DNA of 64,000 bases from Streptomyces sp. NBC_01571 (lineage in GTDB: Bacteria; Actinomycetota; Actinomycetes; Streptomycetales; Streptomycetaceae): NCBI RefSeq assembly GCF_026339875.1, contig NZ_JAPEPZ010000001.1, positions 7,192,001 through 7,256,000 on the forward strand. The letters are read 5' to 3'. The translations under genes and the position numbers were made by a program. Position 1 is the stretch's first letter; each line of letters begins with the position of its first letter. This document shows, one piece after another, positions 54,801 to 61,818 of this stretch. The notes under the pieces are model-generated. The model worked only from the letters and a program-made list of their open reading frames with translations. It did no database searches and was not told where the DNA came from.

Positions 54801-56160
54801 TACGACGGCAGGCACCGGGACGCCGGCGGGTACCGGGACGTCGGAGGGTACCGGGACGCCTGCGGGCTCGTGCATGCCTGAAAGCTCCCGTACGAAGGCA
54901 GGCGCCCGCATGTCGAAAGACTCCCGCGCGCCCGAGGACACCCGTACGCCCCGCTACCTGGACGCCGTGGCCCGGCTCCTCGCCGCCGACCCCACGGGCG
55001 TGGCACCGCACCTCATCAGCTGGTTCGACGACGACCGCCCCCTGCCCGCGACTCCCCACGCGACCGTGGCCACCGCGGCCCAGGCGCTGCTCTACGCGCA
55101 CCGGCGCCGAGCCCTGGACGACCTGGCGGAGGCACTGGTGGACAGCGCGCACCGCCGGGCCGACGAGCTGCTCGCCGCGCTCGCCGAGGAGGAGCCGTCG
55201 GCGGTCTGCCGGGCCGTCGACCGGTGGGCCCACGACACGAGGCCGGCCCGGCGGGTGGCGGCGGTGGCGTACGGACTGCGCGCCGCGCCGCACGTACGCA
55301 CCGAGGCCGACCGCGCCCTGCTGCGCTACGCGGCGCTGGCTCTGCTGGCCCGCCCCGCCGACTGCACACTGCACGGCGGAGCGCTCGGCCTGCTCGTGCG
55401 GGATCCGCGGAGCCGGGCCGCATATCTGCCGCAGGCGCTGGAGCGGTTCGCGGCGGGCGATGCGCAGATGCCCGCCCGCGCCCTGGTCCCCGCCCTCACC
55501 ACGCACCCCGACCCGGTGATCGCCGCGTTCCGGGCCCGGCTGCGGCAGCCCGGCGCGGATCCTGCCGAGGCGCTGCGCACGCTCGCCGACGTCACCACGC
55601 CCGCGCTCGCCCACCGTGTCGCCGCGCTCGTACGGGAGATGGTGGAGCTGCGCCCGGAGGCCGCCGCGCACATGGCCGCGTATGTCGACCGTCGTCTCGC
55701 CCACGGGTCCGCCGCGCGCACCGCGCTCTTCCCACTGGTCACGGGTCTGCTGATCGGCTGTCCGGCCCCGGTGCGGGCGGCCCTCGCGACCGTGCTGGCC
55801 GCGCCGGGCAGCCGCGCCTCCCAGGAGCTGCGGCGTGAGCTGCTGGACCTGCTGCTCGCGCACGAGCGGGACCCGGCCGTCCTCGGCACCCTGCTGCGGG
55901 CCGCCGCGGAGGGCATGGACCGCCGGGGCGAGGAGCCCACCCGGGAACTGGTGCACCGGACGGGCCGACTGCTGGTGCGCACCCCCGCGGGAGCCACCGC
56001 CTTCGACCGCGGTCTCGTCGAGCTGGCCCGCAAGGTGCCGGGATTCGCCGCCGTGGTGGCCGCCTGGCTGGCCGGCGCCCCCGAGGAGTGGGCCGGGGTG
56101 GTCGGTCCGAGCACCCGCCGCATGATCGAGAATCTGGCCGGTGTGCGGGTCCCCGCTTGA
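51853..56160 (+). CDS. Trypsin-fold / STAND-like ATPase fusion with degenerate active sites
   Basis: 1435 residues from an ATG after GGCGGGGAGG. Residues 20-200 are a trypsin-like domain: G-T-G-F-V-ADHHGTVITSHEAV with His52, then AADLALVR with Asp85; where GxSGGP is expected the protein has GGAAGGP, so the serine is Ala165. Residues 260-560 form an ATPase: Walker A GPPGSGRT at 283-290 with Arg instead of Lys, Walker B LLLLLDGPEE with Asp386, and CRPE at 421-424 as in NACHT/STAND proteins. Residues about 640-1030 are low-complexity, including a 20-residue unit repeated three times near 840-899. The last 400 are helical and HEAT-like. Such layouts occur in bacterial signalling and conflict proteins; with both catalytic sites altered this one may act as a sensor or scaffold. 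There is no partner gene nearby. Confidence 0.75.
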   Translation: MAARGPRTGDEQPPDAIDRARDEGLVRICDLAGRPRGTGFVADHHGTVITSHEAVDGLARLVLHAPGDRSVVVGADAVTLLPAADLALVRTRGLDLDPLPITVRDRVGTGTYVRIAAGGWREARVLGSTAVTYTATDRFHLLGEALELAIGTAGADALRLGGGAAGGPVLDVSTGTVIGVVGTALHGAHPAARFAVPLRTPGVRGALAALLARNAATVPAYGTDLNPAGVLELTATSVGSDGPGATPASGTGEESSTTVERTAVLGEFESFVRGPAAVLGLVGPPGSGRTTELAALAARRTGGAEPAPTLWLRGADLLTTDASVADAAARALERAGRIVAASREGVPGDSEVLPPGGYGGELGDIGPERLASLARDTGRPLLLLLDGPEEMPSALAHRLPDWTAGTAEWLGETGARLVVACRPEYWEQAGAHFPAELLHRAAGARPEPLLPSCVRLGDLTEEEARRIRTRARIPEGTLRAADARHPLTLRLLAEVRAAVPDAPAGCLDRHDVLGAHLDLMCLRVAVRLAAANGVRGTAVRRLAAQVSGRVHEAARRCLGPGQGQLDRESFEAVFPWGPAPGRRSGRTTGWASAVLTERLLVPAGNGYRFAHEELADWIQGTHLDLDAALHALVHRSRDTVPPAAVQEPTPSGTEAERVPAQRTPPPAGTGPRAVPGPVTGSGAPRRRRSRGSRPAVRTAPGLLAVPRHRIGPVVEALLIEARQQGAPALTPRLEELVHALDALVPDAPAPAEDPVWWAARLLGDVVLRLPDATPYTGVLRLLAERIVRWRAEGRGVPAEFGPAFWEALPLSGTERLDLLRSLVVADEAPHQADLAGPAPAGTVPGETALTGRVRLGTTPSGTVPGETALTGRVRLGTTPSGTVPGDTAPMDRVRLGTAPDGAPSGDAARDAGATAGAAPEGAAAADGAREGAATDGVGPLDEVPDGWAAALRRTPGNSRTSAGTGTRAGTGTSGGSCAPGSSRTTAGTGTPAGTGTSEGTGTPAGSCMPESSRTKAGARMSKDSRAPEDTRTPRYLDAVARLLAADPTGVAPHLISWFDDDRPLPATPHATVATAAQALLYAHRRRALDDLAEALVDSAHRRADELLAALAEEEPSAVCRAVDRWAHDTRPARRVAAVAYGLRAAPHVRTEADRALLRYAALALLARPADCTLHGGALGLLVRDPRSRAAYLPQALERFAAGDAQMPARALVPALTTHPDPVIAAFRARLRQPGADPAEALRTLADVTTPALAHRVAALVREMVELRPEAAAHMAAYVDRRLAHGSAARTALFPLVTGLLIGCPAPVRAALATVLAAPGSRASQELRRELLDLLLAHERDPAVLGTLLRAAAEGMDRRGEEPTRELVHRTGRLLVRTPAGATAFDRGLVELARKVPGFAAVVAAWLAGAPEEWAGVVGPSTRRMIENLAGVRVPA
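54371..54550 (+). repeat. 60-bp in-frame tandem repeat, 3 units
   Basis: Units 54371-54430 and 54431-54490 are identical base for base; unit 54491-54550 has diverged at several positions. Each encodes 20 residues around TGRVRLGTTPSGTVPGETA. Identity at synonymous positions means the duplication is recent. Confidence 0.92.
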
Positions 56161-56293
56161 GTCAGGCCTTGGTCAGGTTCTCGTGCTCCGCGTCACAGCT
56201 CGATGCCGATGCGAACCGGGGGCACGCGGCATGGCACCCTTAGAGCTGCGAATGAGGCAATCACGGACACGGGTTCGACAAGGAGCGGTCACA

Positions 56294-57247
56294 GTGCAGC
56301 GCTGGCGTGGCTTGGAGGACATCCCCCAGGACTGGGGGCGCAGCGTCGTCACCATCGGTTCCTACGACGGGGTGCACCGCGGACACCAGCTGATCATCAG
56401 GCATGCGGTGGACCGGGCCCGGGAGCTGGGTGTGCCCTCCGTCGTGGTCACCTTCGACCCGCACCCGAGCGAGGTCGTCCGCCCGGGCAGTCACCCGCCG
56501 CTGCTCGCCCCGCACCACCGCCGCGCCGAGCTGATGGCCGAACTGGGCGTCGACGCGCTGCTGATCCTCCCCTTCACGACCGAGTTCTCGAAGCTGTCGC
56601 CCGCCGACTTCGTGGCGAAGGTGCTGGTCGACAAGTTGCACGCGAAAGCCGTCGTGGAGGGCCCGAACTTCCGCTTCGGCCACAAGGCCGCCGGCAATGT
56701 CGACTTCCTGCGCGAGCAGGGCGAGACGTACGACTTCGAGGTCGAGGTGGTGGAGCTGTACGTGAGCGGTGCGGCCGGCGGCGGTGAGCCCTTCTCCTCG
56801 ACCATGACCCGACGGCTGGTCGCCGAGGGCGACGTGGAGGGCGCGCGCGAGATCCTGGGCCGCCCGCACCGGGTCGAGGGCATCGTCGTCCGCGGCGCCC
56901 AGCGCGGCCGCGAGCTCGGCTTCCCGACGGCCAACGTCGAGACCCTCCCGCACACCGCCATTCCCGCCGACGGCGTCTACGCCGGCTGGCTGCACGTCGG
57001 CGGCGAAGCGATGCCCGCGGCGATCTCCGTCGGCACGAACCCGCAGTTCGACGGGACCGAGCGCACGGTGGAGGCCTACGCCATCGACCGCGTCGGCCTC
57101 GACCTGTACGGCCTGCACGTCGCCGTCGACTTTCTCGCCTTCGTCCGCGGCCAGGCCCGGTTCGACTCCATCGAGGCGCTGCTGGAAGCGATCGGCGACG
57201 ACGTGAAGCGGTCCCGGGAACTGATCGAGGCGTACGGGGCCCTGTAG
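56294..57247 (+). CDS. ribF: Bifunctional riboflavin kinase / FAD synthetase
   Basis: 317 residues from a GTG with AAGGAGCGG upstream. The N-terminal FAD synthetase domain has G-S-YDGVHRGHQLII (nucleotide HxGH motif, HRGH at 28-31) and F-D-P-HPSEVVRP. The riboflavin kinase domain begins near 190 with GIVVRGAQRGRELGFPTANVE and ends with F-V-R-G-Q-A-R-FDSIEALLEAI. It makes FMN from riboflavin and then FAD. The order truB-(large protein)-ribF keeps the usual truB-ribF association with an insertion between them. Confidence 0.95.
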   Translation: MQRWRGLEDIPQDWGRSVVTIGSYDGVHRGHQLIIRHAVDRARELGVPSVVVTFDPHPSEVVRPGSHPPLLAPHHRRAELMAELGVDALLILPFTTEFSKLSPADFVAKVLVDKLHAKAVVEGPNFRFGHKAAGNVDFLREQGETYDFEVEVVELYVSGAAGGGEPFSSTMTRRLVAEGDVEGAREILGRPHRVEGIVVRGAQRGRELGFPTANVETLPHTAIPADGVYAGWLHVGGEAMPAAISVGTNPQFDGTERTVEAYAIDRVGLDLYGLHVAVDFLAFVRGQARFDSIEALLEAIGDDVKRSRELIEAYGAL

Positions 57248-57267
57248 CCGTCCGGAACGCAGCCGCG

Positions 57268-57297
57268 TGGCCGGTGCCCCTCACCGGGCACCGGCCA
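57268..57297 (+). terminator. Terminator after ribF
   Basis: TGGCCGGTGCCC at 57268-57279 pairs perfectly with GGGCACCGGCCA at 57286-57297 over a six-base loop, 21 bases after the ribF stop. Confidence 0.8.
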
Positions 57298-57485
57298 CTC
57301 CCGTTTCGGCACGCGGGCCGCCCCCGTGCCGCGGGGCGGGCCGCATCCCGATCTCACCGGAGCCGAAGCGGGAGCCGGGGCGGGAGCAGGAGCGGGAACC
57401 GGCACCTTGGCCACGCGCGTTCGACGTGGAGGGCCCCGAGCCACCGCGACCGGTCACCCGCGTCGCCGCGACCAGTCACCCGAGT

Positions 57486-57703
57486 CGCGTGTCGGCCCGC
57501 ACGTCGCGTGTCGGCCCGCACGCCAGGTACCGGCCCGCACGTCACGTGTCGGCCCGCACGCCAGGTACCGGCCCGCAGGCCATGTACCGGCCCGCACGTC
57601 ACGTGTCGGCCCGCAGGCCAGGTACCGGCCCGCACGTCACGTGTCGGCCCGCACGCCAGGCAGGCCACGTGCCGGCCCGCACCTCACATACCGGCCCGCG
57701 CCC
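57486..57703. repeat. 19-bp tandem array, 11 units
   Basis: Nine contiguous 19-bp units run from 57486 to 57656, then a nine-base insertion, then two more units to 57703. All share CGGCCCGCA; two main types alternate, CACGTGTCGGCCCGCACGC and CAGGTACCGGCCCGCACGT, which makes a 38-bp higher-order period in the middle. The period is not a multiple of three, and the array lies between two convergent genes, so it is non-coding apart from its last unit and the end of the tenth, which run into the 3' end of the ABC ATPase gene (stop at 57684). The rest of the gap, 57298-57485, shows only G/A-rich short repeats near 57363-57400. Confidence 0.92.
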
Positions 57704-58724
57704 CCGCCCAGTGGCACGCCACCTGTGCCTCTCCGCCGCCGCCCAGTACCGGCAGGTCTTGCCCGCGGCACGCGTCCGCGACGCCCGCGCGTTCGGCCTC
57801 CCCGCTCGCCAGGATCTGGCAGCGCGCGTGGAAGCGGCAGCCCGAGGGGATGCGGGAGGGGTCCGGGGGCTCACCGGTGAGCACGACCGGAGCGCCCGGC
57901 GACTCCGGGAGAACGGACAACAGGGCCTGGGTGTACGGGTGTCGGGGTGCCGTCAGGACCTCGGCGACCTCGCCCGTCTCCACGATCCGGCCCAGGTACA
58001 TCACCGCGACCCGGTCGGCGATGTTCCACGCCAGGCCCAGGTCGTGGGTGACCACCAGGGCGGACAGGCCGAGTTCGGCGCGCAGCCGCAGGAGCAGGGC
58101 GAGGATCTCGCCCCGTACCGAAGCGTCGAGGGAGGCCACCGGCTCGTCGGCGACGATGAGTTCGGGCTCCAGGACGAGCGCACCCGCGATGACGACGCGC
58201 TGACGCTGGCCCCCGGACAGTTCGTGCGGGTAGCGCAGGAAGAAACGCTCCGGGGGACGCAGGCCGGCCCGGGAGAGGGCCTCCCCGACGGCCGCCCGTT
58301 CGTCGCCTCCGTATCCGTGGATGCGCAGCCCCTCGGCCACCGCGTCGTACACCGTGTGGCGGGGGTTGAGCGAGCCGCTCGGATCCTGGAGGACCAGCTG
58401 GACCCGCTTGCGGTAGGCCTTCAGGGCGCGCGAGGAGTAGTCGAGCGGTTTGCCGTCGAAGGTGACACGACCGCCGCTGGGCGGGACGAGGCCGAGCAGG
58501 GAGCGGGCGAGCGTCGTCTTGCCGCAGCCGGACTCGCCGACCAGCGCGACGATCTCGCCGCGGCGGATGTCGAGGTCGACCCCGTCGACGGCACGGGCGC
58601 GGGCGGCGCCGTGCCGTCCGGGGAAGGAGACGTGCAGTCCCTCGGCGCTGAGCAGCGGCGGCGCGAGCGCTGGCGCCGGTGCCGCCGCCGGTACGGGGGA
58701 CGACGGCGCGGGCGGGTTCGTCAT
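57684..58724 (-). CDS. Oligopeptide ABC transporter ATPase (OppF/DppF type)
   Basis: 346 residues. Its ATG at 58724 overlaps the upstream ATPase stop by four bases (ATGA). Motifs: Walker [10 protein letters not shown] near 63-71, Q-loop [12 protein letters not shown], signature LSGGQRQR, Walker [13 protein letters not shown] and switch H in VTHDLG. The C-terminal oligopeptide-transporter domain with a Cys pair ([10 protein letters not shown]) is present. It is the second ATPase of the operon. The last codons and stop are formed by the final units of the 19-bp array, so repeat changes could alter the C-terminus. Confidence 0.92.
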   Translation of the reverse strand: MTNPPAPSSPVPAAAPAPALAPPLLSAEGLHVSFPGRHGAARARAVDGVDLDIRRGEIVALVGESGCGKTTLARSLLGLVPPSGGRVTFDGKPLDYSSRALKAYRKRVQLVLQDPSGSLNPRHTVYDAVAEGLRIHGYGGDERAAVGEALSRAGLRPPERFFLRYPHELSGGQRQRVVIAGALVLEPELIVADEPVASLDASVRGEILALLLRLRAELGLSALVVTHDLGLAWNIADRVAVMYLGRIVETGEVAEVLTAPRHPYTQALLSVLPESPGAPVVLTGEPPDPSRIPSGCRFHARCQILASGEAERAGVADACRGQDLPVLGGGGEAQVACHWAGARAGM

Positions 58725-59737
58725 GACGTGCTCCTGACTGGTTCTGCCGTTCCCGCGGGCGTGTCCACATGTACGCAGGCCGCCCACCGTCCCGCGCCCG
58801 CGTCCCGCAGTCCCTGGTCCTGGTCGGCGCACGAGTCCAGCGCCACCGGGCACCGGGGGTGGAACGTACAGCCGGAGGGGAGCGCTGACGGGTCCGGGGG
58901 ATCGCCGGGCAGGCCGCGCGGCGCGAACCGCGAGGCGCTGTCCCCGATGCGCGGAAAGGCCGCGGACAGGGCCTTGCCGTAGGGGTGCCGGGCGTTGTCG
59001 TACACCTGCCGGGCGGGGCCCTCCTCGACGACGCGGCCCGCGTACATCACCGCGAGCCGGTCGCAGGTGTCGGCCAGGACCGCGAGGTCGTGGCTGATCA
59101 TGAGAAGGCCCAACTCCTGCTCGCTCACGAGCTGTTCGATCAGGCGGAGGATCTGCGCCTGGATCATCACGTCGAGCGCCGTGGTCGGTTCGTCGGCGAT
59201 GACGAGCCGGGGGTCGCACGCCAGCGCCATGGCGATCATGACGCGCTGGCGTTGCCCGCCGGACAGCTCGTGCGGGTAGGCGTCCGCCCGGGCGGCGGGC
59301 AGGCCCACGTGTTCCAGCAGTTCGCCGGTCTTCCTCCTGGCGGCCGCCGGGGTCGCCTTCTTGTGGAGCAGGATCGGCTCGGCGATCTGGTCGCCGATGC
59401 GGTGCACGGCGTTCAGCGAGTGCATCGCTCCCTGGAAGACGATCGAGGCGCCCGCCCAGCGGACCGCCCGCACCCGGCCCCACTTCATCGTGAGCACGTC
59501 CTCGCCGTCGAGCAGGATCTCCCCGCTCGTGCGGGTGCCCGCGGGCAGCAGCCGCAGCAGCGCGAGGGCCAGCGTGGACTTGCCGCAGCCGGACTCGCCC
59601 GCGATACCGAGCTTCTGTCCCGCGTCGAGCGAGAGGTCCACGCCGCGGACGGCGGCCGCCCCGCCCGCGTACGTCACCTCGAGGTTCCTGACCGCCAGCA
59701 GGGGCTGCCTGGCGGGAGTGTTCATCGGAGTGCTCAA
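58721..59737 (-). CDS. Oligopeptide ABC transporter ATPase (OppD/DppD type)
   Basis: 338 residues. I use the TTG at 59737 because it overlaps the permease stop (TTGA) and has GGGGGTGA upstream; an ATG four codons in is the alternative. Motifs: Walker [11 protein letters not shown]-loop [13 protein letters not shown], signature LSGGQRQR, Walker [13 protein letters not shown] and MISHDLAVL. The C-terminal part with [11 protein letters not shown] is typical of OppD. It pairs with the next ATPase to power peptide uptake. Confidence 0.92.
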   Translation of the reverse strand: MSTPMNTPARQPLLAVRNLEVTYAGGAAAVRGVDLSLDAGQKLGIAGESGCGKSTLALALLRLLPAGTRTSGEILLDGEDVLTMKWGRVRAVRWAGASIVFQGAMHSLNAVHRIGDQIAEPILLHKKATPAAARRKTGELLEHVGLPAARADAYPHELSGGQRQRVMIAMALACDPRLVIADEPTTALDVMIQAQILRLIEQLVSEQELGLLMISHDLAVLADTCDRLAVMYAGRVVEEGPARQVYDNARHPYGKALSAAFPRIGDSASRFAPRGLPGDPPDPSALPSGCTFHPRCPVALDSCADQDQGLRDAGAGRWAACVHVDTPAGTAEPVRSTS

Positions 59738-60699
59738 CGGGTCACCCCCAGCTTCGGGTTGAGAACCGACTCGACCGCACGCCCGCACAGGGTGAACGCG
59801 AGCGCGACCACCGCGATCGCGATCCCCGGCGGAACCAGGTACCACCACTTCCCGGCGCTGACCGCGCCCGCCTCCCGCGCGTCCTGGAGCAGCCCGCCCC
59901 AGGACACGATCGTGGGATCGCCCAGGCCGAGGAACGCGAGCGTCGCCTCGGCGAGGATCGCCGAGGAGATGATCAGGGTCGTCTGGGCCAGCACCAGCGG
60001 CATCACATTGGGCAGCACGTGCCGCGACATGATGTGCCAGTGCCCGCCGCCGAGCGCCTTGGCCCGTTCGATGTAGGGCCGTGATTCGACGGCGAGGGTC
60101 TGCGCGCGGACCAGCCGGGCCGTCGTCGGCCAGGTGGTGACGCCGATCGCCAGGATGATCGTGCCGAGCGAGCGGGTCATCACGGTCGCCAGCGCGATCG
60201 CGAGGACCAGCGTCGGCATCACCAGGAACCAGTCCGTGATCCGCATCAGCACGGTCGCGTACCAGCCGCGGAAGTGGCCCGCGGTGATCCCGATGAGGGC
60301 GCCGATCGCGACCGAGAGCACGGCGGCGAGCAGTCCGACCAGCAGGGAGACCCGGGCGCCCCACACCACGAGCCCGAGCAGATTGCGTCCGAACTGGTCG
60401 GTGCCCAGCGGGAATCGGGCGCTCGGGCTCTCCATCGGCCGGCCCGGCGCGTCGGTCACGCTCTGCACGTGGGAGCCGACGGTCAGCGGCGCCGTCAGGG
60501 CGATGAGGGCGAAGAGCGTGAGCGCGGCGAGCCCGAGGACGCCCGCCCGGTGGGTGCGGTACTGCCGCCAGAAGCGGACCGCGGAGTTGCGGCGACGTTG
60601 CCTGGCGAGGGTGCGGGAGCTCTTCGCGCCCGCGGTGACGGTCTGTTCGGCCGCCGTGGATTCGGTTGTCATCGGCCCGTCCGACTCGGTCGTGGTCAT
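59734..60699 (-). CDS. Oligopeptide ABC transporter permease (OppC/DppC type)
   Basis: 321 residues. The ATG overlaps the upstream permease stop by four bases. A cytoplasmic N-terminus of about 45 residues ends in R-T-H-R-A-GVLGLAAL with the first helix; a periplasmic loop follows, then five helices. The EAA loop reads Y-I-E-RAKALGGGHWHIMSRHVLPN. N-terminal DPP/OppC features (G-T-D-QFGRNLLGLVVWGARVSL) are clear. It is half of the membrane pore. Confidence 0.92.
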   Translation of the reverse strand: MTTTESDGPMTTESTAAEQTVTAGAKSSRTLARQRRRNSAVRFWRQYRTHRAGVLGLAALTLFALIALTAPLTVGSHVQSVTDAPGRPMESPSARFPLGTDQFGRNLLGLVVWGARVSLLVGLLAAVLSVAIGALIGITAGHFRGWYATVLMRITDWFLVMPTLVLAIALATVMTRSLGTIILAIGVTTWPTTARLVRAQTLAVESRPYIERAKALGGGHWHIMSRHVLPNVMPLVLAQTTLIISSAILAEATLAFLGLGDPTIVSWGGLLQDAREAGAVSAGKWWYLVPPGIAIAVVALAFTLCGRAVESVLNPKLGVTR

Positions 60700-61763
60700 C
60701 GGCCCACCCGTGGGTCCAGCAGCGGATAGATCAGGTCGGCCAGCGTGTTCATCACGACCACCGCCGCCGCGAAGACGAAGAACAGCCCCTGGACGAGCGG
60801 CAGATCGGGCACGCTCAGCCCCTGATAGAAGAGGCCGCCGAGGCCCGGCCAGGAGAAGACCGTCTCGACGAGGATCACGCCCGCGACCGTCCGGCCGAGG
60901 TTGATGAAGATCAGCGTGACGGTCGGCAGCAGCGCGTTGGGCACGGCGTGGCGGCGCCGGACGAGATCGTCGCGCAGTCCCTTGGCCCGTGCCGTGGTCA
61001 GGTAGTCGCTGCCCATCTCGTCCAGCAGCGCCGAGCGGGTGACCAGCAGTGTCTGCCCGTACTCGACGGCGACCAGTGTCACGACGGGCAGGACCAGGTG
61101 GTGGGCGACGTCGAGGACGTACGCGAAGCCCTCCTTGCCCCCCGACTCCATGCCGCCGGTCGGGAACAGGCCGGGGATCGGGCCGATGCCCACCGAGAAG
61201 ACGATGATGAGCAGCAGCCCGAGCCAGAAGGACGGGATCGAGTACAGCGTCAGCGCCAGACCGGTGTTGAGGCGGTCACTCGCCCCGCCGTTGCGCCAGG
61301 CGGAGCGCGTACCGAGGAAGATGCCGAGCGCGGTGTAGAGGACGAACGCCGTGACGGTCAGGAGCAGGGTGTTCGGCAGCGCTTCGGTGATCTTGTCGAT
61401 GACGGGGGTCCGGAACTGGTAGGAGGTGCCCAGGTCGCCGGTGAGTGCCTTGCCGCAGTAGTCCGTGAACTGCTCCCACAGTGGCAGGTCGAGTCCGAAC
61501 TCCTTGCGGTAGTGGGCCAGTTGCTCGGCGGACACCTGGCGGCCGCCGGTCATGTACTTGACCGGGTCGCCGGGGATGAGCCGGAAGAGGAAGAAACTGG
61601 TGACGAGGACGGCGAGCAGGGAGACGGCCGCGCCGCCCAACTTGCCCGCCACATAGCGCAGATACGCGGTCGTGGTGCGCGCCCGTGGCCCGCGGACCGA
61701 CGGTCCGGCGTCGGCCGGACCGTCGGTCGCCTCGACCAGCGAGGGTGTTGCCTCAGCGGTCAT
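60696..61763 (-). CDS. Oligopeptide ABC transporter permease (OppB/DppB type)
   Basis: 355 residues from an ATG, 55 bp after the binding-protein gene. The first helix is followed by F-R-L-I-P-GDPVKYM and a long extracellular part, then five helices. The EAA loop is Y-L-T-T-A-R-AKGLRDDLVRRRHAVPN. It pairs with the OppC-type permease. The N-terminus is unusually long (about 40 residues before the first helix) and Pro/Gly/Asp-rich. Confidence 0.92.
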   Translation of the reverse strand: MTAEATPSLVEATDGPADAGPSVRGPRARTTTAYLRYVAGKLGGAAVSLLAVLVTSFFLFRLIPGDPVKYMTGGRQVSAEQLAHYRKEFGLDLPLWEQFTDYCGKALTGDLGTSYQFRTPVIDKITEALPNTLLLTVTAFVLYTALGIFLGTRSAWRNGGASDRLNTGLALTLYSIPSFWLGLLLIIVFSVGIGPIPGLFPTGGMESGGKEGFAYVLDVAHHLVLPVVTLVAVEYGQTLLVTRSALLDEMGSDYLTTARAKGLRDDLVRRRHAVPNALLPTVTLIFINLGRTVAGVILVETVFSWPGLGGLFYQGLSVPDLPLVQGLFFVFAAAVVVMNTLADLIYPLLDPRVGR

Positions 61764-61818
61764 GAACTACTCATTCGCTCGTACGTCCATGGAGTGCCCC
61801 GGGGGGCGTGGGGGCGCG

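Noticed and set aside
51802..55956. A 1384-codon minus-strand frame opposite the large fusion protein gene.
   Set aside because: Low-complexity Arg/Gly/Pro product with no start signal or homology; the plus-strand frame has domain motifs.
57486..57703. The regular array as a CRISPR.
   Set aside because: Units are contiguous 19-mers without unique spacers, and no cas genes are present.
57326..57880. A plus-strand ORF through the 19-bp array.
   Set aside because: The repeat can be read in all frames because the period is not a multiple of three, and no start signal is present.
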